A DNA stretch of 64,000 bases from Macrostomum hystrix (lineage: Eukaryota; Platyhelminthes; Macrostomidae). Shown piece after piece: positions 14,770 to 27,600 of this stretch. Position 1 is the first letter of the stretch. Each line of letters begins with the position of its first letter. A program made the position numbers and the translations under genes. Location of the stretch: positions 13,882,001-13,946,000 of the forward strand of contig CATNEN010000038.1 of NCBI GenBank assembly GCA_950097015.1, read 5' to 3'. The notes under the pieces are model-generated. The model saw nothing but the letters and a program-made list of their open reading frames with translations. It was not told the origin of the DNA and made no database searches.

Positions 14770-17700
14770 ATGGAACCTGAAAGTACTTCCTGTGGTCCTA
14801 GTGATGGTAAGCTTTACCTTTAGCCTACTTTTTGCTCTTATAGTTTTTTTATAGCTATGTGAATTTTTATATTTTTTTATTTTATTTTTTTATTTTTATA
14901 TTTTGAATTTTTATATTAAATATTTGTATACATTGAAAAAATATAAGTCGAAAACTAGGCCCATAAGTTCTATTACACGAGATTATTGTGGCATTTTGCC
15001 AGTTTTGACATAACATGATTTTTTATAGTTTTGGCCACAGATACTAGGGGCCTATATTTACTAGATAGGCCATTAAGACAAATTTTCGAATCAAATTTGC
15101 TATTCTACTTTGTGTTTTAGTAGCCATGAGTGAAAAATTTAATTATACTTGCTAAAAAAGTTAATCCAAGATGTAACAAATGCAACCATGGGCTGTACAA
15201 AATTGAGTAAAGGTAAGTTATTCAGACAGCCATTAAAAAGGCCAAAAAATGCACAATTGTAAATTCTTTTTAAAACTAGGCCTATTCATGCGGAACATCA
15301 CACAGGTGACAGTTCATTACACCAAAACAGGTCTGTTATTTGATGGCATTGTGAAGAAGCCTTAAGAGAGTCTAATCAGTAGGCCATAAATTGATGAGCA
15401 AAACAATACCAAATAGTGACTTGTAAATTTCAAATTGACTAGCCATGTTTTTTTATTCAAAGCACTATTGTGTTGCCACTTGCACAAGCTCTGTGCTGTT
15501 GCCACCCAAACCTGCATATATACAGGTTTCCTAGAGACAACACTGTGGCAAAGCACTGTCAGGAGGTACATGAGCTTGACACAGTCCTGCTAACATTCTG
15601 ATCACAATGCCTGTATGTGTGTAGCCTACACTTCAGGGAAAAGGCCTACAACTGCCGTTGAAAACAGATTAAGCTTATTGATAGGCTAATTGTATAGTTC
15701 TTACACTACCAAAGCCTAGGCCTACAGCAGATTACATATAGGGTAATGTATCATCAACCAAACAAGAATTTGGTTGATGTATTTTTTTAACTTCAAACCT
15801 TCAAACTACAAATTTTCTATTTTAGTTATGATGATAAATCAAAAGCCAAGTTATCGAAAACAGTTACATCTTTCTAAAGAGTATCTGCTTTTGCTATTTT
15901 GTCAAATAGAAAAAAAGTTATTTTTTTATCTAAAACCAAACAATGATTTTCATGTATCTTCAAACCAAACAGAGAATTTGATGTTTGGTTTTACTATTTG
16001 AGTGAGTGGTTTAATCTTATTTTAAGGAGTGAACTATCATGAATTATGTCATTTGAAAGCATTTTGAAATCATGCTCTATAAATAACTACATTTATGGTC
16101 ATTAAATTGGCAAGCAACCACATACAATATTCGTCTAAAGTACATACTGAAAAATGTTGTTAAAAAGTATGCTTTTGCAATAAAAATTTCTACTGAGACA
16201 TCAATATCTTTCTTTCTTCTTAATGCTTCATTGCATATCATGCCTCCGCTTATCGATAATTTCTTCAACTTTCAAGTTAGTTGTTCTGTAAAACACAATA
16301 ACTTGTTTCTGTCTTGCACAAAACCAAGGAAGAAGTCAAAATTATTGTTCAGTTTTGAAGATACACTGTTTGGTTGATGATACATTACCCTCAAGCAAAA
16401 AATCTTTTTATTGCTTTAAGCACTCATCTGAGTTAGAAATTTCCATGAAGAAATTTAAGGCAGTTCTTTTGTTTCACAAGTTTAATTATTTCATTAAAGA
16501 TAATGCATTTCTTAGCTACTAGGGGTAATTACTTGAACTTATATTAGTTTCTTATGTTGTGGCTGTGTGGCTATGTCTAGGCCCAATGGTCATACATGCG
16601 CAACCTCCCAAATCTTAGCCGGCCTTGCGACTTAGTTTTTGCTCTCATTTGCGACTTAGTTCGTTTCATTGCTCTATTTACGACTTAGTTTGCTCTCATT
16701 TGCTCTCTTTTTCTCTCCCCTTTTTCCTTTTCTTCACGCCTTCCTTTTTTGTCCCTTGGTCCCCCCTATGATTTTTTTGCGCTTGGTCGATTGGTTTTTG
16801 CGAATTACCTTGCTTGGCCCTTGTTTCACCAGGCTGGGTCGGCTGGGTGTTGCGCATGTATGCCAATGGTTATAGCCAAAACCAGAGAGAGAAAAAAGAG
16901 TATAAGGGACTGGTAAGTAAATATGATGTTTTTTAAACTAGAGGGATATTAAACTTTATCCAATATAAAATGTGTGATGATGTTTATTTTTTTTCATTTT
17001 TTTTGAAGTATACATATGCTTTTTCCATCAAAATGCCCACAACCAAAATGGCCAGACAACATAATTGTCACCCACTAGATTAAATTATAATTAATATAAA
17101 TTATAAACATTGTTCCAAATTTTCATTATAATAACTCAGAGCTACCATTTTTTCTAACATTCAATATTCAATTGTTTGAAATTAGTATGCCCCACTAAGC
17201 TTTATCACTTTAAAATATGTTAGAACATTTTTATAGTACTATAATAATTGCTATATATCTATAAGAATAAAATTAGTAGTTCTCAATGTGGGGCAAGTGC
17301 ACACTAGCCATGTATGCCAAATGGGGCAGGTAGCACCAATGTACACCCAAATCTAATTTTTGGTATATATATTTTATGATCCTGACTATATTAAAAAGTT
17401 CCATACATTCAACTTAGCAAAATTACTTAAATAGCTTGGTTGCAAATATGAGGTTTAAAAGGGGTGAATATGGGCTTAGGGGCCTAAACATGACTACATT
17501 TAGGACATGTCTAAGAATTTCTAGAATCTAGAAATTTCTAGAATCCTTAATGTAAGATTAGCAGAGTTAGCTTTTCATGGTTTATCTTTCTATTGTTAGC
17601 AATTTTGTGTCCTCTATAGCCATTAAAGATTAGTATTTGGGACTCAGTAACCACTTAATAATTCAGAAATGTCCTAATAACTGATATTTAGAGCCAAGTT

Positions 17701-20700
17701 TTTTGTGCCCATTATTAATATATTGGCAGTCTAATTGACCACAAATTAGTGCCAGTCAATTGTTTTGCATCCTATTCTTGTATTTTCTTATATCTGTGCT
17801 TATACTGCAGCAACATTTTATTGATTGTCAATCTTTGGAGTTTTCCATATTGAGCCTTATTTCTAAGTGACATTTGACCCTTTCGAAATTCAGTAAACCA
17901 ATAAAGAATGGTTGCTTTCTGACTGTTTCTGAGCACTTTTGTAGTTAAATAAAATCATTGCTCATCACTTAATACATTCTGACATAGTTATTTAGATTTG
18001 ATAATGGAAATATGCATTGTGACAAATAAAATTGTGAGAGGCAGGTCTCACCCAAAAATATAGTTAGATATTGATGGTAGTATAATACATAATAGCTCAA
18101 GCAATGTGTTACACTATGGACAAAACTCAAGAAATGAAGTAAAAAAAAATTATTTCTTCAATGTAACCTTTTTAGTTTCAATTGTTGCTTTTTTTCTTCA
18201 CATAGAGCAGAAGCAGGTAGCAGAAAGCAAAATTGGTTTGGTTTTGAGTTTAGGCCATTACTTTTCTTAAAAAAATATGAATAGTAGCTAGAAACAGTAT
18301 TTGAATTATATAAGTTTGTGATAAATACATTTTTAGAGCATGACTCATAAAAGTCTATGCTTTAAAATGTATTCATCAGAAATAAGTATGATCTGTAACA
18401 AAATATACACTTTTAGATAACCCAAGCTAATATTGGCACCCATCTTATTGCTTTGTCAACTAAAGAAAAGCAATAAAAAAATTAGTTTTTCACTTCAAAG
18501 TTAGCTACAGCTAGCTATTGAGCTACAAGCAAGATTGATAAGGATTTAACTCACAATCCTAATGTCAGGTAATTCATAATTTACTGACGATATATATTCA
18601 CCCTGAATTTTGCTTCCCAGACTAAAAATACAGGAGGACTTAAAAAAGCAAGCAATCATAATCACATAAGAATAAAATATTAGCATGTGTCTTAAAACAA
18701 AGAAACTTTGCCAATTAGTCAGGCATTAATAAATTGTTAAATAAAAAATAAATATAAATTAATATGTATGAGTTAACTAAAAAAGTTTGTTTAAAACCCA
18801 GCATTTATGCTTTCATGTGGTGAAGTCAGTAGTATATCGAGGATTTAGTGTCAAGTTCTATCCTATCGCACATCTAGATGGAACTGGTGGGGCTACAATC
18901 CTATTGGCTGACTGAGTTGACATGCATCTGTTTAATAAGGGGCATGAGCACCTCAGTGCTGTGTCACTGTATATTAAGTTATAACTTGGCAGATCTTTAG
19001 CTTCACTTCTGCAGCATCTCTAGTGGTTTGTTTCAACAAAATAAAGTATTAGTATCTATTTCAATGCCCCTACCTTACCTATCGTGCCACTTGCTTATGA
19101 CTCAATCAAACAGTGATTCAATAGATTGCACTCTTGTTTGCAATGGTTGTATTAGTAATAAAGAAACCATTGACGACTACATCGAGTCCAGCTTGCTGAT
19201 GATGCCAGTTTCCGTGAGTCTACCAGGTAGGATGCAACCCGACATTTTCTATAATTCTAATAAAACAAGATCAAGCACAAAACTTAACAGGACACATTGG
19301 ATAAAGCTACTGTGTACTTTAATAGCAAAATACTCGAGAAACATGTTCTAAATAATAGGCTATTGGATTTACTCGATTCAAGCATGGAGCCATATTAAAA
19401 TATTTCTCTAGAATGTTTATGCTTCGTACAATACAGAATAAAATAAAAAAACTGGTTTCTCAGAAAAAATGCTACTGAAAAAACAGTCCAAATCCGCAGC
19501 AATTTCGGTTCAGACTTGTCTTGTTGGCTGTCTGTCCTTCACTTCCTTGGAAAATGCAATTAATTATAATCACTGCAGTCTGTAAGCACTGACAAGGCTT
19601 AAATTATAATTTTTAATTAGGCAACACAACCTGATATTGCGCATTTAATTAGCTTTGAATTAAGAAAAATAAAGTCTTGCAGGCTTGAACAGCGGTTGAG
19701 TAGTTAGGGTTCTTTTTGTTTATATATTGCTTACGGACTTTTAGTACTTTTTTAAACACATGTTTTTTAGTCATTCTTTTAAAGTTTCAAATTAGTTTAT
19801 ATCCGAGGTAGTTGATTGTCGACAAGTTTTGCTCAGTTTCTAGCCTGTCAGATTTCAATTTCCTTTCCCAAGCCTGGTCGTCGGGTGCAAGGGCGTGTGC
19901 AAAATTACAAAGCGGAGTGGGGAGGATTAGGAAGGGAAAAAGCTATGGGGGAGATGTGTGAAGCACTGTTGACAGTGGCGATAGTGTACCGACTGTAGCT
20001 AGTCTGCTGAGTCACATCACACTCATACTGTGTATATATGTGGCCTGCTAAATATAGCTAAGGATTGGCTTTGAAGCTTCACTTTTTTCCACCTATTGAT
20101 TGGTTGGTACTCGGGAAATTTGGGAGCTGGGGTAGGCTATTTGGGATTTGGGAGCTATAGTTGGTGGATTAAGGCATTGTTGTATGGCATTTTTTCTCCC
20201 ATCGTCATTCTCTCGCCCTCTCTTCCCAATCCACATGTCTATCATAGGCGTACGCGTTTTCTACCTGCTTTCCTGCGGTTTGCACTAGTTCAAACAGAAG
20301 GTATAGATTTTCAAGTTGCAAACATGCCTCATTGAACTGAATTAACCCGGAATCATTATTCTTCACATTTAATCATATTGGGCCAAACGAGTAAAAAAAT
20401 ACTCATTCTTTCTGCTTTCTCTGACCTGCCCTTCTAGCTATGCTAACAGTGGAGCAGTACAACGGTCACGACAATGGTGGACAGGACTCATCGGTCGCAG
20501 TACACAGTAGCCAGCCATTTCCAGTCCAGTCTCAGCAGCTGCAAAGCTCTGAAGCGTCTTCCGGTGCCGCCGGCGGTGGAGTCGGCGTTGGTGGCTACGA
20601 GAAATCTGAAGATGGTTGCGATGAATCGAATGCCGATTCGGAAGGCAGAGCGCGTAGGTTACTCAACTCTGGTTTTATAGAAAGTAGTGACATGTTTAAG

Positions 20701-23700
20701 GAAACTGAATTTAAATGAGTTCCTGAATAAAAAAGTAACGACAAGCCTCCAAGCCTTCTCGAGAGGCACCTTAAAGCGTTAACCGCTCTGCCACCGAACC
20801 CTTTTTGAGTCGTTAACGGAAGTTAGTTTTAGTAGCGAGGTTTAGGAATTAACAGACAGTGGTTTCAGAAGTAGCGGAAGTCATTTGAGGAAGTAGCGGA
20901 AGATAGTTTAAGAAGTGGCGGAAGATGGTTCAAGAAGTAGCGAAAGTTGTTTGAGCTATTTACTGAAGCTAGTTTGAGAAGTAGCGGAATGTGGTTTAAG
21001 AAGTAGCGGAATGTTGTTTAAGAAGTAGCGGAATGTTGTTTAAGAAGTAGCGGAATGGGGTTTAAAAAGTAGCGGAATGTTGTTTAAGAAGTAGCGGAAT
21101 GGGGTTTAAAAAGTAGCGGAATGTTGTTTAAGAAGTAGCGGAATGTGGTTTAAGAAGTAGCGGAATGTTGTTTAAGAAGTAGCGGAATGGGGTTTAAAAA
21201 GTAGCGGAATGTTGTTTAAGAAGTAGCGGAATGTGGTTTAAGAAGTAGCGGAATGTGGTTTAAGAAGTAGCGGAATGTTGTTTAAGAAGTAGCGGAATGT
21301 GGTTTAAGAAGTAGCGGAATGTTGTTTAAGAAGTAGCGGAATGTGGTTTAAGAAGTAGCGGAATGTTGTTTAAGAAGTAGCGGAATGGGGTTTAAAAAGT
21401 AGCGGAATGTTGTTTAAGAAGTAGCGGAATGTGGTTTAAGAAGTAGCGGAATGTTGTTTAAGAAGTAGCGGAATGGGGTTTAAAAAGTAGCGGAATGTTG
21501 TTTAAGAAGTAGCGGAATGGGGTTTAAGAAGTAGCGGAATGTGGTTTAAGAAGTAGCGGAATGTGGTTTAAGAAGTAGCGGAAGATAGTTTAAGAAGTGG
21601 CGGAAGATGGTTTAAGAAGTGGCGGAAGATGGTTTAAGAAGTGGCGGAATGTTGTTTAAGAAGTAGCGGAATGTTGTTTAAGAAGTAGCGGAATGGGGTT
21701 TAAGAAGTAGCGGAATTTTGTTTAAGAAGTAGCGGAATGTGGTTTAAGAAGTGGCGGAAGATGGTTTAAGAAGTGGCGGAATGTTGTTTAAGAAGTAGCG
21801 GAATGGGGTTTAAGAAGTAGCGGAATGGGGTTTAAGAAGTGGCGGAAGATGGTTTAAGAAGTGGCGGAATGTGGTTTAAGAAGTAGCGGAATGGGGTTTA
21901 AGAAGTGGCGGAAGATGGTTTAAGAAGTGGCGGAATGTTGTTTAAGAAGTAGCGGAATGTTGTTTAAGAAGTAGCGGAATGGGGTTTAAGAAGTAGCGGA
22001 ATTTTGTTTAAGAAGTAGCGGAATGGGGTTTAAGAAGTAGCGGAAAAGTTTTTTAGAAGTAGCGAAATAAAGTTTTTTCGAAGCCCATAGCGGACGTTAC
22101 TTTAGTGGCTTAAAATCTTTAAGAAGTAACAAAAACTAGTTTAGGAAGCTACCAAATGTTTTTCAACAGCAGCTTAACAAAGTCGCAGAAATGTCAGTTT
22201 TTTTCGTGAATGTGCAAAATAGTTTTCACTTTTGACTTACTTACCGGGCTTATTTTTCGTGACCGATATTTCTGTTTATCTGTGCCTACTAGCTGGCCGT
22301 TTGCTAGACAAAAACATAGTTAGAATGCACAGCGGAAAACTGGATCAGTTATTGCGCTTGGCAGGTGATTTTATTTGACTAAGCTGTTTACATTCAGTCT
22401 GCTTGTAAATTAGTTGTCTGGTTTGGTAGAATATTTTTGCGCCTGAGTACTAGAGTAATACAAGACTCGATATTAAACAGTAAAGGATGTTTTTAGAATA
22501 GAAAAATACGCAACGTTTTTAATTTACAGTTAACTTTTTTAACTAACGGAACCTTGAATAAGTAACGCAAGTTGGTTAGCGATTAGTTCTAAATGGCAAC
22601 ATTATGAGATATAATGTCCTGAGTAATTACTTTGCTTTTAAAATGGCTCAATAGCTATGTGGCCTAGGTTGAATTAAGGACAGTTCTGTTCTTCCTTGCT
22701 AATGATATACAGGTGAGAGCCTGTTAAGCCTTGTTTTATCTGTTCCCCTTTCTTTACCTCTATTGTCGATACGAGAGAGGTGAACTCAGTGTGTAGTTTT
22801 TTTATGGAAGCCATTTTTATGCTTGCCGTGTATCTTGTTTCTCCGCGTCATTGCTCCCTCCCGTCTACCCCTTGTGGGGGCTAGGATTTCTGCTCAACAT
22901 GCATATTTCATTTCGCATATTTGAGCATGCCCACAGTGCTTGCCTCTTCTTACTCAGCTAGACACTGATTTGTATCGGAAGACAAGTAGTCACATAGATT
23001 GTGTGTTGGAAGACAAGTAGTCACATAGATTGTGTATTGGAAGACAAGTAGTCACATAGATTGTGTATTGGAAGACAAGTAGTCACATAGATTGTGTATT
23101 GGAAGACAAGTAGTCACATAGATTGTGTGTTGGAAGACAAGTAGTCACATAGATTGTGTGTTGGAAGACAAGTAGTCATATAGATTGTGTGTTGGAAGAC
23201 AAGTAGTCACATAGATTGTGTGTTGGAAGACAAGTAGTCACATAGATTGTGTGTTGGAAGACAAGTAGTCACATAGATTGTGTGTTGGAAGACAAGTAGT
23301 CACATAGATTGTGTGTTGGAAGACAAGTAGTCACATAGATTGTGTGTTGGAAGACAAGTAGTCACATAGATTGTGTATTGGAAGACAAGTAGTCACATAG
23401 ATTGTGTGTTGGAAGACAAGTAGTCACATAGATTGTGTATTGGAAGACAAGTAGTCACATAGATTGTGTATTGGAAGACAAGTAGTCACAGATTGTGTAT
23501 TGGAAGACAAGTAGTCACATAGATTGTGTATTGGAAGACAAGTAGTCACATAGATTGTGTATTGGAAGACAAGTAGTCACATAGATTGTGTATTGGAAGA
23601 CAAGTAGTCACATAGATTGTGTATTGGAAGACAAGTAGTCACATAGATTGTGTATTGGAAGAAAAGTGGACACATGGAGAGTGTATCGGAAGGCAAGTGG

Positions 23701-24600
23701 ACAGATAGATAGTGTATTGGAAGACACGTAGACACGAAAAGGGGGTAATGTTAGATAAACAGACACAGAAGAGCTTAATGATAGACAAATGGATACATAT
23801 AAAGAATGTAATGCTAGATAAATAGACACATAGAAGAGAGTATTGTTAGACAAATAGACACAAAAGAGAGTGCAACGTGAGACAGTAGACACAAAGAAGA
23901 GTGTAGTATGAGACAAGTGGGCACATAGAAATGGTAATGCTAGACAAATAGACCCTTCAAATGTAAAATGTCAGTTGTAAAGCCTGACATTTGACCTCCA
24001 GTGTGCCGTTCTACCTTCTCTCTTGTGTTTCTTGTTGACCTTGGAGTCTAGACTTGAAATCTGAGCTTGCCCTTAAAACCAAGCCCTAGAAGCATTGGGA
24101 CTGATTATTCAGCTATGAACCAGGGGTAACTAGTTCTATTTGCCTATACTTGTTTATCTGTTTATCCAGATAGATGGTCTGTCTGCTTGTCTGTGTCTGT
24201 GAGTGTTTATTTATCATTCTATTATTCGTCTTTCCCCGCCCTGCCGCAGACAAATCACGTGACGAGCGCATCCGGGAGGCCAAGCGCCAGTACCAAGCTG
24301 AGCGGCAGCGTCGCCTTGCCGAGCTGATGGCCGCCCAGCGTCAGGCAGATGAGCTCCGTCGACGTCAAGAGGCCGAACGTCGACGCCGCATAGAAGAATC
24401 TCGTCGTCGCGACGCTGAGCGTCGCCGAATTGTCGAAGAGCGCCGGCGTCGATTAGAAGCGGCCGAAATGGAACGCAGGGAGACGCTGCTGCGGCGTCTC
24501 TACGATCGGGATAATCGGGCGGACTCGGCCAGGACGGAACGGCGAGGCCGGTCTGGCATAGCCTTCGCCTTCGGCAGCAGCACCCCGCGTGACGTCTGTG

Positions 24601-24644
<44 letters not shown>

Positions 24645-27600
24645 AACAAGTCCGCTAACCCGGCTTCCGCTGCCGATGCCGCTGACTCTGCCGCAGCCGG
24701 CGGCCTCGCTAGTGCCGCTGGCGGCGGTGGCGTCAGTCACAGGCGGGCCGTCAGCTGCGCTGGTCGCGGCGGTGTCGGATCAGCAGGTGTGTTCTAACTC
24801 GCTAACCTGTTCTAACCATTCATATCAGTTCTAACTGATATCAGTTCTAATCCCAATCACTGTGCTCTTATTGGGGGACTCAATGCCAAGTTTTGAACAA
24901 ACTGGGCTCAAAAATCGGATTAGCAAAAGTTCTAACCGAAAGTGTGTGCTAATCCAGCAATTATTATAATCTTTTTGTGTTTTATTAGTTTTTATGACTT
25001 ATTTAACCGCGCTTTGATATGATTTAGATTCCTAACTTTATTCATTAATGTTGTTTGAATTCAGTTTGAAGGCTATTATTTATTAGACTTGTATAAATTA
25101 ATGAGTATTTGCTTAACAATGGATTTATCTGTCTATCTTAGCCTGTGAAATGGCTTGTAGACTCGTCTATAGTTACCTAGTCTATTTTGGATGATAACTA
25201 GAATCTCAAAGCAGGGATAAAATTAGTGTTTTTTTAGACGCCTCATTTCCAGTCCATTCATTGAACAACTGTCTGTACATTTGAAGGTCATTTTTTAAAT
25301 TGACTCACTAAAACCCAACTGTATAATTATGGAAACCAAGCAGAATCTCATTTAGGTGGAATCACAAATGGCTATAAAATCAATTTGTATTTCCAGTTTG
25401 TCCTAGGCTGTTTCGCCTCTATCCGCAGCTGTATCTGCTGCCTTATCATGGTCGAGGCCCTTCGCCGCCTCCATATTTGCGCGGTAAACTTGAAAATAAA
25501 GGAAATTAATATGAAATAATATTTGTTTTATTAAAACAGGACATATTGCTTCAGGGTTCGACTGTTGATTATAAGATTTAAGATTCGAGGCTTAAAATGC
25601 GTGCCCTTTGTAATATTGTATTTAAGGAATTTTTTTAAAAATAGTTTTAAGTATTCGATATAGTAAACTACTTACTTGACTAAGTAGCATGGAATGCGTT
25701 TTTCTTGGAGAGCTCGTATTGTTGTGCAATTTATTGCGCTGCCTCTGCATGGCTCAGTTAACCTTGACCTTTAAATTGAAGAATTCCTTCACCCTTGAAT
25801 GCCCGCCAAATATAGCCGGCTCAATGCCAGACATGTCCGCTATTGGCAAAACTAATCTAGCCTCCAACGATAGCAGCAGCGATGCGACCACTTCGTCAAC
25901 TGACGCCGCTGCGGCTGGCGTTACAAAGCGGCGCTTGGCTCCCTCCCAGCCAGCTCTGAATGCCATCAGTGAGACTGAGGTGGCTGTGCTCAACGAATCA
26001 GAATCTAAGCCAAGTAGTAGAAGAACAATATCTGCTAAAGTGGCTGCAACAAAGCAGCAGCAGCAGAGAAAGTCTTTGTTTGGCAGTCAGCTACCGCCTA
26101 GGCGTGGCGTGTCAATGACTGATGTGTCCTCTGTGAGGTCGCAGAAACCGACTGTACAGGGTAAGGCAGGAGAGGCGAAGGCCATTGGACGAACACACTC
26201 TGATCAATTGAGACATTTAATTCCAAATTTTAGTTTGACATTTTCAAACCAGTTTTTAACCAAAATTTTAAACTAGTTAGTTTCTTAATTGTCCTTAATC
26301 TCATGATCTCATATTCACATAATTCATGCAATTAATTAACTTGCTAGTTGTACTTTTATCAGGTGATATAAAGCAGTTAGCTATTCGTTATTTTAACAAA
26401 ATGTGATTTTGCTTGTATTCATGATTGTTTAGTAATTTTTAGATTGCTCTGGATTAACTAGTATCTACCGGGGGGCCCATGCGTTTAAGGACAACTTAAA
26501 AATAATCAAATGTATATACGAGGGGTGTCCAAAAAGTAGTGATACTTTTGCTCGTACAGCCTTACTGCATGCTTGAAAATCAGCAAGTTTGGTGTTGTTG
26601 GAAAGCGAAAAATATCAGCTTTAATTTGACTGCAAACATTTAACAAAAAGACAACCTATAACAAAGTTATGAATAGAAACACACAACATGGTCAGCCATA
26701 GAGTTACAATGAATTTATGCATGGTGTAACAGGTCAAGAAGTTTCGACAGTTAGTACGACTCATCATCATCAGGGAGGGAAGCTTTCTCGACATAATTAC
26801 CCCCCGATTGCACGCACTTCTCCCAGCGACGAAACAAGTGATCAATCGCATCTGCGTAGATCTGTCGCGGAATCACGTGCAAAAGTACTCTGCGGACTTC
26901 CTGTTCCAGGTGATCACGGCTGACATGGACACGGCCCCTCAGGTGGCGCTTCAATTGAGGGAAAAGGGCAAAATCCGCAGGCGCGAGATCTGGCGAATAT
27001 GGCGGATGAGGCAGAAGGTCAAACTTTAGCTTTTTGATGGCCTCCATTGTTTGGTGGGCAGTGTGCGGCCGGGCGTTGTCATGATGCAGGATGACTGGCT
27101 TGACTCCCGAGCGCCGCTTATTTTGGATGTCTGCCTTCAGGCTTGCAAGGAGAGACGAATAACGGTCTGCGTTGATCATCGTATTCGGCTCCAGGAAGTC
27201 AATGGTGATTGGGCCATTACAGTCAAAGAAAACTGACAGCATGATTTTCTTACAGTGAGTTTCACGGCGAGCCTTGAGTGGTGGGTCGGAACCCTTAAGT
27301 GTCCACACTTTAGACTCTTGCTTTGTCGGCGGGTCAAAATGTGGAACCCACGTCTCGTCGCCAGTAACAATCAACTGGCGGAACTGATTCCAGCCACCGC
27401 GTTGACTTACCAGATTCAGGTTCCCTTGGCATGTCTGCTGGCGCTGCAGTCGCATATCAGCAGTGAGGAGCTTTGGGACCCAGCGGGCGCTCAGCTTAAC
27501 GAAGTTCATATTGGTCAGGCAGAGATGAACCGTTGATCGTGGCGTGTCGAGTCTGTCAGCAATCTCACGAATTGTCATTCTGCAGTCTTCTTCCAGCAGA

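Noticed and set aside
22973-23660. CRISPR-like direct repeats
   Set aside because: Units are contiguous with no unique spacers, the genome is eukaryotic, and no cas-like genes exist nearby. The same holds for all other arrays.
25429-25483. 55-nt version of the MAP7 exon near 25.4 kb
   Set aside because: Its phase (1 to 2) does not join to the next exon. The 87-nt version from 25397 keeps phase 1, so it is preferred, and skipping the exon also keeps the frame.
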